Of a DNA stretch of 64,000 bases, positions 24,591-32,937 are shown one piece after another. The position numbers and the translations under genes are program-made. Source of the DNA: Murimonas intestini. Lineage in GTDB: Bacteria > Bacillota > Clostridia > Lachnospirales > Lachnospiraceae. The stretch spans positions 124,001-188,000 of the forward strand of contig NZ_JANKBI010000007.1 in the NCBI RefSeq assembly GCF_024622195.1, written 5' to 3'. Every line of letters starts with the position of its first letter. The stretch's first letter is position 1. The notes beneath the pieces are model-generated. The model saw only the letters and a list, made by a program, of their open reading frames with translations, was not told the origin of the DNA and searched no databases.

Positions 24591-26480
24591 TTATGCACCG
24601 AAGGATTCCACATCAATACCGAAACCGTACTCATATAGCGGTTCATCGATGTCTTTTGGCAGATCTTCCCTCTGCTCCAGCACCTGTTCCATTGTCTTAG
24701 GAATCTGGAACGGCAGCTTGCCGGTAATGGAAGTCTCTCCATAGAGTGCGTCCGCAACAGCCTCAGCCCCGCAGGTTACACCCGGACGGTAAACTAACAG
24801 CACACTGTCCGCTGCCTCTGCAACAGGTGTCATCACATAAGCGCGGTTCATAACAACTACAGCCACCACGTTTGCGCCTGCGGCTTTCAGGGCATTGACC
24901 AGGTCTGTCTGTTCCTTTGGAAACTCCAGTGTATCAGCTCCCCATTCAGGATCGTGTGTGCCGCTCTTTTCACCAACTACCGCCAGGGCAGTCACACCCG
25001 TCAGGTCCGCAGGTACATCTGCTGCTGTTTCAATATATGTCACATTGTCAGCTCCGGCCTTTTCCTGGATAGCATCTAAAATAGTTGTTCCCTGGATCTC
25101 AATCGGCTCTTTTGCCGTCCAGCCGCTGTTCAGCGCACGGATATCCTGAGCCAGGCTGCCGGCAACTACAACCTTCTGGCCTGCAAGTGCCTGGGCATTT
25201 TCATATTTCAGCATAGTAAAGGATCTTGAAGCAGCTTCCTTTGCTACCGCTTTGTGTTCATCGCTTCCCAGGACTTCTGCTGCCTTGTCTTCATCCACGT
25301 AAGGATTCTCAAAAATCCCCAGCTGGAATTTTGCAATGAGGATCCGGCGGCAGGCATCTGTCAGCCTCTCTTCGTCTACCTCTTCCACCAGCTGTTTGGT
25401 AGAGCGCACTCCTGCGCCTCCCAGAATGTCTGCACCTGCATTTGCTGCGCCTGTAAAGTTGAGGCCCCAGTCTGTCTGGATAATGCCTGTATAGCCTAAT
25501 TCGCCTCTCAGCAGGTCTGTCATGACTGCTGAAGACTGGTCAGCTGAATTTTCAACTGCATCGCCCCCAAGATAGGGAACTGTAGAATAACCATAGGGCA
25601 TCACTGCGGCAGCGCCTGCCTCTATAGCAGCCTTAAATCCTGCCAGGTGCAGTTCTTCTGAATCCTCCTGGATAGTCAGGGGAGTCCCGTCCACACCATC
25701 AGTCTGTGCGCCGGCACCCGGGAAATGCTTCACAGTAGCCATGACAGATTCGCCCGTCAGCTCACTTCCTCCCTGCAGACCAGTGACAGCAGCTGTGATC
25801 AAACTCTGTACCACCTCGCTGTCCTCGGAGTAGCACTCCTGGTTGCGGCCCCAGCGGGGATCCGTGATCAGATCAGCATCCGGTGAAAGCGCCATACGTA
25901 CACCTACAGCCATCAGCTCTTCCTTTAATACAGTATTTAGTTTTGTTACCAGTTCAGGGTCATTTACAGCTCCCTGATTAATCTCATCCGGCAGGAAAGT
26001 CGCATCGCTTACAAAAGCCGCTCCGGCCTCGGTATCCATAGAAAAGATGATCGGAATACCCAGAGGGCTGGACTCAGACAGCTCCTGAATCTCATTGGTG
26101 CGCTTCGCAGCCTCGGCAGCATTGTCAAATATGTACTCATAAACCAGCGCAAACCCCACATTATTCTCGGTAAACCAGCTTTCTTTGCTGCTTACCAGGG
26201 TCAGATGCACCATCTGGGCTGCTTTCTGTGTTGCATCCATCTTGCTGAGAAGATCGTCGGCGCGCTCCTCAGCCGGCAGTCTCCAGTCCTCATAAGGATC
26301 TAACTGGCCGTTATCGTTCAAATCCTTAAACTGAAGTCCGTCTGCTTCAATAATGTTCTTTACACGCGCAGCCAATTCGGGCTGTGCGGCCGACTCCTCT
26401 GCCTGTACAGCAGGCATAGAGGATAATCCAAGCCCTGCGGCCATTGTCAGAGCAGTTACTATTTTAATAGAATGTTTCAT
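24591..26480 (-). CDS. Secreted glycoside hydrolase family 3 enzyme with EF-hand-like calcium loop (copy c)
   Basis: A 629-residue protein with a signal peptide (1-27) and an EF-hand-type loop at 53-64 (D53, N55, N57, G58, D61, E64). The barrel has KHFPGAGAQTDG at ~251-262, and the predicted nucleophile is D337 in IIQTDWG. The second domain follows and the protein ends soon after it, so copy c lacks the extra C-terminal beta domain found in a and b. KHFPGAG is the more usual GH3 beta-glucosidase form. It is embedded in the transporter operon between a permease (24 bp gap) and the ATPase. Its product sugar or trimmed glycoside is probably the cargo of the importer (inference). Confidence 0.9.
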   Translation of the reverse strand: MKHSIKIVTALTMAAGLGLSSMPAVQAEESAAQPELAARVKNIIEADGLQFKDLNDNGQLDPYEDWRLPAEERADDLLSKMDATQKAAQMVHLTLVSSKESWFTENNVGFALVYEYIFDNAAEAAKRTNEIQELSESSPLGIPIIFSMDTEAGAAFVSDATFLPDEINQGAVNDPELVTKLNTVLKEELMAVGVRMALSPDADLITDPRWGRNQECYSEDSEVVQSLITAAVTGLQGGSELTGESVMATVKHFPGAGAQTDGVDGTPLTIQEDSEELHLAGFKAAIEAGAAAVMPYGYSTVPYLGGDAVENSADQSSAVMTDLLRGELGYTGIIQTDWGLNFTGAANAGADILGGAGVRSTKQLVEEVDEERLTDACRRILIAKFQLGIFENPYVDEDKAAEVLGSDEHKAVAKEAASRSFTMLKYENAQALAGQKVVVAGSLAQDIRALNSGWTAKEPIEIQGTTILDAIQEKAGADNVTYIETAADVPADLTGVTALAVVGEKSGTHDPEWGADTLEFPKEQTDLVNALKAAGANVVAVVVMNRAYVMTPVAEAADSVLLVYRPGVTCGAEAVADALYGETSITGKLPFQIPKTMEQVLEQREDLPKDIDEPLYEYGFGIDVESFGA

Positions 26481-26504
26481 TATTATACCCTCCGCAATTT
26501 TTCA

Positions 26505-27398
26505 TCAGGATGCCGTCACAGCGCCGCTCATCTGTCCGGAAATCAGATATTTTCCCATAAAGATGTAGAGCACAAGCACCGGTAAGGCAAGGATCAGGGA
26601 ACCCGCCATCTGCACATTAAACTCGGCTGCCATAGTACCTGCCAGCTCATTCAGCGCAATAGTAGCCGGCTTGGAATCGTAGCCTCCCAGCACCAGTGCA
26701 AAGAGCATCTCATTCCAGATAGATGTACACTGGAATACGAACACCGTAATAGTGGCAATCATGGTGTTAGGCAGCACAATCTTCCGGTAAATCTGCCACA
26801 TCCCGTTGCCGTCAATCATTGCCTGGCGAATCAATGCATCAGGCACATCGGCGTAATAACTTCGCATCATAACCGTACACATGGGCATTCCGAATACCGT
26901 GTGTACCAGCACCAGCCCCCAAATATTATCGTAAAGATCCAGTGAATTAATTGTCTGCAGCAGCGGAATCAGGATTGCCTGGAAAGGCAGGTAAGTAGCT
27001 GCTACTAATGCGACAAAGAACACATTGTTAAGTTTGAATTTCCATTTGCTCAGTGCATAGGCACAGATAGAGCCTAAGAACACTGAACCCGCCGCTCCGA
27101 ACAGTGTAACCATAAGGGAGGTGAGAAGCGGCTGCCCCAGTTCCTCCATAGCACTTGCGTACCCCTCCAGCGTCCATACAGAAGGTGGTGTAATAGGCGT
27201 GGAAGTCATTACCTCACTATTTGTCTTAAAGGAGGTCATTACAGTGCCCCAAAACGGCAGCATGTAGAATATCAGAAATCCAATCATAATAAGGTAATAA
27301 ACAACATGCAGCGCCGTCATGTGCCATTTTGGCTTCACACGCACAGTCTGCGCCTCCTGGCCGGCTTTCGAGCGCTCAATACTCATATTACTCTGCAT
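26505..27398 (-). CDS. Sugar ABC importer permease, MalG type
   Basis: A 297-residue membrane protein with six hydrophobic segments and the CUT1 coupling motif in IRQAMIDGNGMWQIYRKIVLP near residue 195, which docks on the ATPase. The ATG has AGGAGG nine bases upstream. Three bases separate it from the MalF-type gene. It forms the inner-membrane channel with that protein and receives substrate from the binding protein encoded two genes before. Confidence 0.92.
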   Translation of the reverse strand: MQSNMSIERSKAGQEAQTVRVKPKWHMTALHVVYYLIMIGFLIFYMLPFWGTVMTSFKTNSEVMTSTPITPPSVWTLEGYASAMEELGQPLLTSLMVTLFGAAGSVFLGSICAYALSKWKFKLNNVFFVALVAATYLPFQAILIPLLQTINSLDLYDNIWGLVLVHTVFGMPMCTVMMRSYYADVPDALIRQAMIDGNGMWQIYRKIVLPNTMIATITVFVFQCTSIWNEMLFALVLGGYDSKPATIALNELAGTMAAEFNVQMAGSLILALPVLVLYIFMGKYLISGQMSGAVTAS

Positions 27399-27401
27399 AT
27401 C

Positions 27402-28433
27402 TTATTTCCTCCTGTTCGTCCAATAGGTCAGCGGCAGAATCAACACCAGCACCAATGCCAGTAAGAAACAGCTGATTGCCGCAGAATAGGCAAAGTTGTT
27501 GTTCTGAAATGCCTCGTTGTACATCCAGACAGGCAGCGTCCAGGCTGAAGATGTGGTATAACCCACCAGTGAGACGATGAAGTCGAAGGAACGCAGTGCA
27601 TACATTGCAAGAATAGTTATGCAGCTTCCCATCGCACCTTTAAGCTGTGGGATGATAAGTTTCAAATAAATACTGGGCATATACGCGCCGTCCAGTTTGG
27701 CGGCGTTGATGATATTCGTGGGCACATTCTTGATAGCAGCCAGAAAGATAACAGCCACATAGCCGGAGAATTGCCACACCATCGCAATAATGATGGAGAC
27801 CATTATCGTCGAATTTGACGAGGCCCACATCAGATTACCGTTTTTCATCGCACCTGCCACATCTACCCCGATTATACTTAAGAAGGAGTTCAGAACCCCG
27901 CCTGTGGGCCGGTACATGTATGCCCATACAGTACCGGTTACCACAAATGAAAGGGCAAATGGCAGCAAAATCAGTGTCCTGAATACGGATGTACCGCGCA
28001 GCCCCTGGTCCATCAGCAGGGCCAATCCCAGCCCTAACAGCAGACAGAGCGGAATCAGGCTGAACAGCAGCAGTGTATTCCTCAGGGACGGCCAGAAATC
28101 AGCACTGGCAAACATCTTGGCATAATTGCCGAATCCCCCCCAGCCGTAGCTGGCTTCCAGTGCGCCGTTTTCCCAGTCGGACACAGACACCCAAAGGTTC
28201 CAGCCGAGAGAGACATATACAAAGTAGATCAGCAGCGCCGCTGGAATACAGATCCAGATTAACGGATGCCGGGTAAGGAATTTACTGACGGGTGCTACCG
28301 TCTTTGGTGCAAACCGCTTCAGCAGCTGGTAACATATAATGACGGCCGCCAGCACGGCGCAAATTATCCAAAAACGCCCGTCAGAAAAAGTCATATACTT
28401 AAAATTCTCAAAAAATTCCAAGATCTGTTCCAT
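27402..28433 (-). CDS. Sugar ABC importer permease, MalF type
   Basis: A 343-residue membrane protein with about eight hydrophobic segments: two at the N-terminus (15-35, 55-75) and six forming the transport core. The coupling-motif region reads INAAKLDGAYMPSIYLKLIIPQL near residue 240. The N-terminal extension with two extra segments is somewhat longer than usual for CUT1 permeases. The start has GGAGG upstream. It lies 19 bp after the GH3 copy d gene and 3 bp before the MalG-type gene, in one operon. Confidence 0.92.
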   Translation of the reverse strand: MEQILEFFENFKYMTFSDGRFWIICAVLAAVIICYQLLKRFAPKTVAPVSKFLTRHPLIWICIPAALLIYFVYVSLGWNLWVSVSDWENGALEASYGWGGFGNYAKMFASADFWPSLRNTLLLFSLIPLCLLLGLGLALLMDQGLRGTSVFRTLILLPFALSFVVTGTVWAYMYRPTGGVLNSFLSIIGVDVAGAMKNGNLMWASSNSTIMVSIIIAMVWQFSGYVAVIFLAAIKNVPTNIINAAKLDGAYMPSIYLKLIIPQLKGAMGSCITILAMYALRSFDFIVSLVGYTTSSAWTLPVWMYNEAFQNNNFAYSAAISCFLLALVLVLILPLTYWTNRRK

Positions 28434-28452
28434 AGGTGGAGCCTCCTATCGT

Positions 28453-30435
28453 TTACTCTTCGTAGCTCAGCCCCCAGCCATAATCATAGAGCGGGTTCTC
28501 CAGATCGAAGGAAACATCGCCCTCCTGACTGTTGACAGACTCCATGTCACGCGGAAACTGTATTGGTGTCTTACCAGTTGGATTGTTCAGGCCGTACAGA
28601 GTCTCCGCAATGGCGATACCGCCCTGGGCTCCCGGATAATAGGCCTCAAGAATCGCATTCGTGTTTTCATCACACCATGTTAAAATATAGGGACGGCCGC
28701 CTGTAACCACTGTAACGATTGGTTTTCCGCTGGCCTTTGCAGCTTCAAGTATCTCCTGCTGGCTTTCAACGATCTCCAGGGTATCGTATCCCCATGGCGG
28801 ATCATGCTGGTAACTTGGTTCACCCACTGACACCACGATAACATCCGCGTCCTTAGCGAGTTCTGTAATCTTTTCTACATCCTCCGCCTCATAGATAACT
28901 TTCGTATTCTCTCCGGCGTAAGCTTCCAGCGCACCTGCAATAGTCAGCCCTTCCTGTGAGGAAGACCAGCCGCCTACAAGTGAATCCATATCGCCGGCAC
29001 GCGGTCCACAGACAAGGATAGTCTGTTCAGCATCAGCATCCAGCGGGAGAATACCGTCATTTTTCAGCAGAGTCATAGCCTTTTCGGCTGCTTCTAAGTT
29101 TACCTTCTGGCTTTCTTCATTGCCTACAAAGGAAACTGCATAATCTACGTCACAGTAAGGATTTTCAAATACACCCATCTCAAATTTAGCCTTGACGATG
29201 CGTTTTGCAGCGGCTGTCAGGATTTCCTCATCAATCTTACCGTCGTTTGTAAACTCTTCCATCTGGTCAATAAGGCGGATAGATTCGCCGCCGATACCAT
29301 CCACACGGCTCTGGGTAACACCAATCAGGATAGCCTCTTCATCAGAAACTTCTTCTCCTGTCATTGTGCCCAGTGCTTCCTGGATAGCCCAGATCATGCC
29401 CCAGTCAGTCTGGATAATGCCCTCAAATCCCATCTCATCTCTCAGCAGGTCCTGCAGAGTAGCAGCGGAACCGATTGCTGAATTTTCCATATCCAATGCC
29501 AGCGGTACGGAATAGTACGGCATAATAGAGGCCACGTTAACCTCCAGAGCGGCATAATAAGGTTTTAAATGAGTCTTCAGTGTCTCTTCGCTGGAGATGA
29601 TCGGGGATGTGTCTTTTCCGTCCATCTGCGGGCCAGCGCCCGGGAAATGTTTCATACAAGCCACGATCGATCCGCTGTTCAGACCGTCAGAACCATTCTG
29701 GAAGGCAACTACCTGAGCTGTCACCATCTCAGTCACAAGGTCAGGATCCTCGCCGAATGTCTCCATTACACGTCCCCAGCGCGGTTCAGAAGCAATATCC
29801 GCTTCCGGTGAAAGGGTCATGCGCACGCCGATTGCAATATGCTCATCGCGGGAAATCTCAGACAACTTTGTCACCAGCTCTTTATCACGTGTGGCTGCAA
29901 GAGCCAGATTATGGCCTGTTACAGTAGCGCCCGACACATAGGACAGGCCGTGTACAGAGTCCATAGATACAAGTACCGGCACTCCCAGCCGGGAGCCTTC
30001 TGCATATTCCTGGATCATATTCATATTTGTTGCCGCAGATTCCACGCTGCTCAGCTCACGGATCAGCAGCATTCCAATGCCTTCCTGATTGCACCACTCT
30101 TCAAGATACGACGGAACCTTACCGTCCGAGCGGGGCAGATATGTAGGATGCTGCATCTGGGCAATTTTTTCACGGACTGTCATCTGGCTTACCAGATCCT
30201 CTGTACGTGTTTCGGCATCCTGGCGCCAGTCTTCATACACGTCCAGCTCTCCGTTACCGTTCAGGTCAATAAATTGGTAGCCGTCGGCCTCGATAATAGA
30301 TTTTACATGAGGGTCAAGCACAGGCTGTTCGTAGCTCTCACCTTCAGCGAAGGCTGTGCCTGCCAGCAGGCTGCTTGTCATAGCGGCTGTTCCCAAAAGG
30401 GACAGGCCGCGTTTTATTAAACGATTAGTCAACAA
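28453..30435 (-). CDS. Secreted glycoside hydrolase family 3 enzyme with EF-hand-like calcium loop (copy d)
   Basis: A 660-residue protein. It starts at a TTG (30433-30435) nine bases after AGGAG; no ATG occurs in the signal-peptide region until residue 19, so TTG is needed to keep the signal (1-30). An EF-hand-type loop lies at 57-68 (D57, N59, N61, G62, D65, E68). The barrel has MKHFPGAGPQMDG at ~261-273, and the predicted nucleophile is D344 in IIQTDWG. No extra C-terminal domain is present. It is most like copy c, and both sit inside the importer operon. The start overlaps the end of the binding-protein gene by 11 bp, so its translation probably depends on that gene. Confidence 0.9.
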   Translation of the reverse strand: MLTNRLIKRGLSLLGTAAMTSSLLAGTAFAEGESYEQPVLDPHVKSIIEADGYQFIDLNGNGELDVYEDWRQDAETRTEDLVSQMTVREKIAQMQHPTYLPRSDGKVPSYLEEWCNQEGIGMLLIRELSSVESAATNMNMIQEYAEGSRLGVPVLVSMDSVHGLSYVSGATVTGHNLALAATRDKELVTKLSEISRDEHIAIGVRMTLSPEADIASEPRWGRVMETFGEDPDLVTEMVTAQVVAFQNGSDGLNSGSIVACMKHFPGAGPQMDGKDTSPIISSEETLKTHLKPYYAALEVNVASIMPYYSVPLALDMENSAIGSAATLQDLLRDEMGFEGIIQTDWGMIWAIQEALGTMTGEEVSDEEAILIGVTQSRVDGIGGESIRLIDQMEEFTNDGKIDEEILTAAAKRIVKAKFEMGVFENPYCDVDYAVSFVGNEESQKVNLEAAEKAMTLLKNDGILPLDADAEQTILVCGPRAGDMDSLVGGWSSSQEGLTIAGALEAYAGENTKVIYEAEDVEKITELAKDADVIVVSVGEPSYQHDPPWGYDTLEIVESQQEILEAAKASGKPIVTVVTGGRPYILTWCDENTNAILEAYYPGAQGGIAIAETLYGLNNPTGKTPIQFPRDMESVNSQEGDVSFDLENPLYDYGWGLSYEE

Positions 30436-31792
30436 GATTCCACTCTCCTTTCACACCAGCTTCTTTAAGTATATTTACAATTTTATTAGCGAAATACTCT
30501 GCATCGTAATCAGAAGAAGTCGCAAATTCCTGAATCTGAGTCTGCAGGCTTGTAGCCGCGCTCCATGGCAGTGCCGTGCCGTGGGTAAAGCTTGGGAATA
30601 CCTTTGTATCTTCTGCCGTCAGTTCATTCTTAAATTTCAGAGTCAGTTCACCGTAGGTTTCATCAGGAGTGTCATTGTAAGGTGATATAGATTCCTTAAG
30701 CCCTGAAAATGATTTCTGCACCTCATTGGTAGATACGTTATAAGCCCAGCGCAGACCGCCCTCAACATCCGCGGAATCATTGCTGACTACAAAGCCGTCT
30801 ACACACATACCAAACCAGCCGTCCGTCCCCGGGAATGTAAAGACGCCATAGTCCTCACCGTAAACCTGGCCCATAGAAGTCATCAGCGGCTGCATCCATG
30901 CTCCCATAATCTGCATTGCATATGTACCGGCAACCACCTGTCCTGAAGTCTCATACCAGTCACGGCTGGAATGGTCAGGAGCCACATAATTCATCATTTT
31001 TGCATAGGTAGAAAGTACATTCGTCACGTCTTCTACATTATAGTTTCCGTTGATGAAGTCTTCATAAATCTGCGGGTCTGTTCCCAGCATGATATCTTCA
31101 AAAACCTGGCAGGCCGGCCAGCCCTTGCGGTCGCCCAGATCCAGCGGATATTCCCCGTCCGGCATAGCAGCGGCAAGCTGGTCACAGATAGACCAGAATT
31201 CATCCCAGGTTATGTTCTCATGATCCGGTATTTCAATACCATATTTCTCAAACACATGAATATTGTAAAAAATAACATTTGATTTGTGGATACCGATCGG
31301 CACAATATATTTATTGCCGTCTGAAGCCGTACACAAGTCTTCCAGTCCCGGCAGCGCCCGCTCAGCGAGGTTTGCGTAATCCCACACCTGATTGAGATTC
31401 AGCAGCAAGTCTGAATTCAGATATGGTTCAATCTCCTGTCCGGGATGTGCCTGGAAGGTCTCCGGGCTCTTTCCTGCCTGCTGCAGAACCTTAACCTTCA
31501 TTACCATTGCGCCTCCGGCGCCTCCGGGAATCGCATTTGATTTTGCCTTTATCTCACCGTAAGCATCCGAGAAGCCCTGGACAACGCTCTCAATTGCGTC
31601 CTTTTCTCCTCCTGCTGTCCACCAGTGGTATACATTGACCGTACCGTCTTCCTCGGTATTTTCCAATATCGCCGGGATATCCATATCATCGGCATTTAAT
31701 TTTTCCCCTTTTGCTTCCACGCTGTTCATAGGGAAAGCGCTCAATGCCAGCATGCCTGTCAACGCCAGAGCGCAGAGTTTTCTAAGTCTCAT
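30425..31792 (-). CDS. Secreted sugar-binding protein of CUT1 importer, apparently without lipid anchor
   Basis: A 455-residue extracellular solute-binding protein (SBP family 1). VYHWWTAGGEKDAIESVV near residue 55 and VAGTYAMQIMGAWMQP near 285 fit the family. The signal peptide (1-27, ending SVEA) has a typical peptidase I site but no lipobox Cys: the only early Cys is at position 7, in the charged n-region. Firmicute binding proteins are normally lipid-anchored, and the two others in this window are (LAGC, CAC). This one may be released or held by another protein. The gene lies upstream of GH3 copy d and the permeases and is preceded by a palindromic repeat. Confidence 0.88.
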   Translation of the reverse strand: MRLRKLCALALTGMLALSAFPMNSVEAKGEKLNADDMDIPAILENTEEDGTVNVYHWWTAGGEKDAIESVVQGFSDAYGEIKAKSNAIPGGAGGAMVMKVKVLQQAGKSPETFQAHPGQEIEPYLNSDLLLNLNQVWDYANLAERALPGLEDLCTASDGNKYIVPIGIHKSNVIFYNIHVFEKYGIEIPDHENITWDEFWSICDQLAAAMPDGEYPLDLGDRKGWPACQVFEDIMLGTDPQIYEDFINGNYNVEDVTNVLSTYAKMMNYVAPDHSSRDWYETSGQVVAGTYAMQIMGAWMQPLMTSMGQVYGEDYGVFTFPGTDGWFGMCVDGFVVSNDSADVEGGLRWAYNVSTNEVQKSFSGLKESISPYNDTPDETYGELTLKFKNELTAEDTKVFPSFTHGTALPWSAATSLQTQIQEFATSSDYDAEYFANKIVNILKEAGVKGEWNLVD

Positions 31793-31822
31793 TCACAGTC
31801 TCCTCCTAATTTTTTTTGCAGA

Positions 31823-31847
31823 TAACTGTTCAGTACCTTCACAGTTA
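31823..31847. repeat. Short palindromic repeat (TAACTGTTCAG family)
   Basis: TAACTGT and ACAGTTA arms flank CAGTACCTTC-type sequence in the 69-bp gap between the CBM9-like and binding-protein genes. A near copy is at 34746-34769 after the kinase gene. Confidence 0.5.
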
Positions 31848-31861
31848 CATTTGTAGTTCCC

Positions 31862-32668
31862 TTATTCTGTAAATGTCATACTTCCCCAAAGGCTGGGATT
31901 ATTGTCCACATCATACATTTCCGGCTTGCGGTCCTTGCCTGTCAGGTCTGCTGATGACTGCATGCGCAGACTGTGAATTCCAGGGCAGGGCAGGTCAACA
32001 TCCAGAATAGAAAAATCAAAGCCAACAGTCATACCTGCTTCAGGTTTCAGCTGTGCGATCTTATCATTGGAAAGGTTATGCAGAGGAATCTTGCTCTCCA
32101 GGATCCAACCGCCAATTTCCTTATCAGCCACGGCTACAGCTTCATAATCATCAAAAACAAGCTCATCGCCATATTCACCCTGTGTCTCGTAGCCCTGATT
32201 ATCTGCAATCATGTCTCTGTCCACATAGTTAAAGAAATCATACTTGTCAGTACTCTGAACAATACGCCAGTCTGTTGCGCTGTACTCTGTTCGTTCCGGA
32301 TCCGCCTCCGGGTCTGTGCTCAAAAACAAAATAATGGCATCCAGCTCGTCCAGCGGAAATCCCTCACGATAGACAAACGGATCTTTGTCATAGATAGTTG
32401 CCGCGATGTAGAGATTTTCTTCATCCCACATAGCGTAGATATCCATGGAACAGTCTTCCACACCGTCCCAGTGCTCAATCTGATCAATGATCTGGTTCTC
32501 AGAATCGATACGTAAAAACTTACTCGTATCCCATTCGCTTAAATCTCCGTCGATGACTACATCGGATGCCTTAGGTGCTTCCAGATTCTTATCAGAGTAC
32601 GCGAGTGAGGTACTGCCTGCCCCCAGGGCCAAGGTTAACGCCATTAACAGGGAAATGCTTTTCTTCAT
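31862..32668 (-). CDS. Secreted CBM9-like (DOMON-type) carbohydrate-binding protein (copy b)
   Basis: A 268-residue protein. The start is the ATG at 32666-32668 with AAAGGAGGAG upstream, opening a clear signal peptide ending at SLA; the longer frame upstream is intergenic. One CBM9-like domain follows: VVIDGDLSEWD, YAMWDEENLYIAATI, IILFLSTDP, SKIPLHNLSNDK and VDLPCPG. It is a paralogue of the protein at 10.6-11.4 kb. No lipobox. It is the first gene of the importer group and is divergent from the kinase at 32.9 kb, so it is likely made when the kinase signals. Probable role is catching sugar outside the cell; ligand unknown. Confidence 0.83.
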   Translation of the reverse strand: MKKSISLLMALTLALGAGSTSLAYSDKNLEAPKASDVVIDGDLSEWDTSKFLRIDSENQIIDQIEHWDGVEDCSMDIYAMWDEENLYIAATIYDKDPFVYREGFPLDELDAIILFLSTDPEADPERTEYSATDWRIVQSTDKYDFFNYVDRDMIADNQGYETQGEYGDELVFDDYEAVAVADKEIGGWILESKIPLHNLSNDKIAQLKPEAGMTVGFDFSILDVDLPCPGIHSLRMQSSADLTGKDRKPEMYDVDNNPSLWGSMTFTE

Positions 32669-32725
32669 AGTAATTTCTCCTCCTTTAATTATATAGGGCC
32701 TGATTACTCCCCTTTTGTTATTTTT

Positions 32726-32731
32726 ATTATA
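32726..32731 (-). promoter_or_regulatory. Candidate -10 of the CBM9/importer group
   Basis: TATAAT on the minus strand, 57 bp before the CBM9-like ATG. No good -35 lies 17 bp upstream, as expected if an activator is needed; the motif repeats at 32808-32843 are further upstream. Confidence 0.4.
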
Positions 32732-32807
32732 GCGCAGTATGCCAAAGAGAACACGAAAAGATTTTACACATTTATTTGCATAAATCCAGCATGCCGCCGT
32801 AAAACAT

Positions 32808-32843
32808 AAATATCCGGCACACCAAGCAGGAATATCAGACACA
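32808..32843 (+). promoter_or_regulatory. Direct-repeat regulator site in the kinase 1 / CBM9 control region
   Basis: AATATCCGGCACA (32809-32821) and AATATCAGACACA (32831-32843) are direct repeats with a 22-bp period and 11/13 identity, the layout favoured by AraC-type regulators. The first copy, with one more A, is identical to 15745-15758. The second copy ends 48 bp before the kinase -10. Confidence 0.65.
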
Positions 32844-32868
32844 GTGCCATATTTATATCTCCCTCCCC

Positions 32869-32897
32869 TTATCACCGGACAGCTGCTGTGCTATAAT
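32869..32897 (+). promoter_or_regulatory. Promoter of histidine kinase 1
   Basis: A -35 TTATCA (32869-32874, 4/6) and a perfect -10 TATAAT (32892-32897) are separated by 17 bp. The start codon at 32938 follows 40 bp later. Confidence 0.6.
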
Positions 32898-32937
32898 GTG
32901 ATAATAAAAAACACGATATGACAGGATGGTGAATGAT

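Noticed and set aside
24518..24757. Minus-strand 79-residue ORF overlapping GH3 copy c and the ABC ATPase gap
   Set aside because: Out of frame with GH3 copy c, whose reading frame and stop are convincing; no ribosome site.
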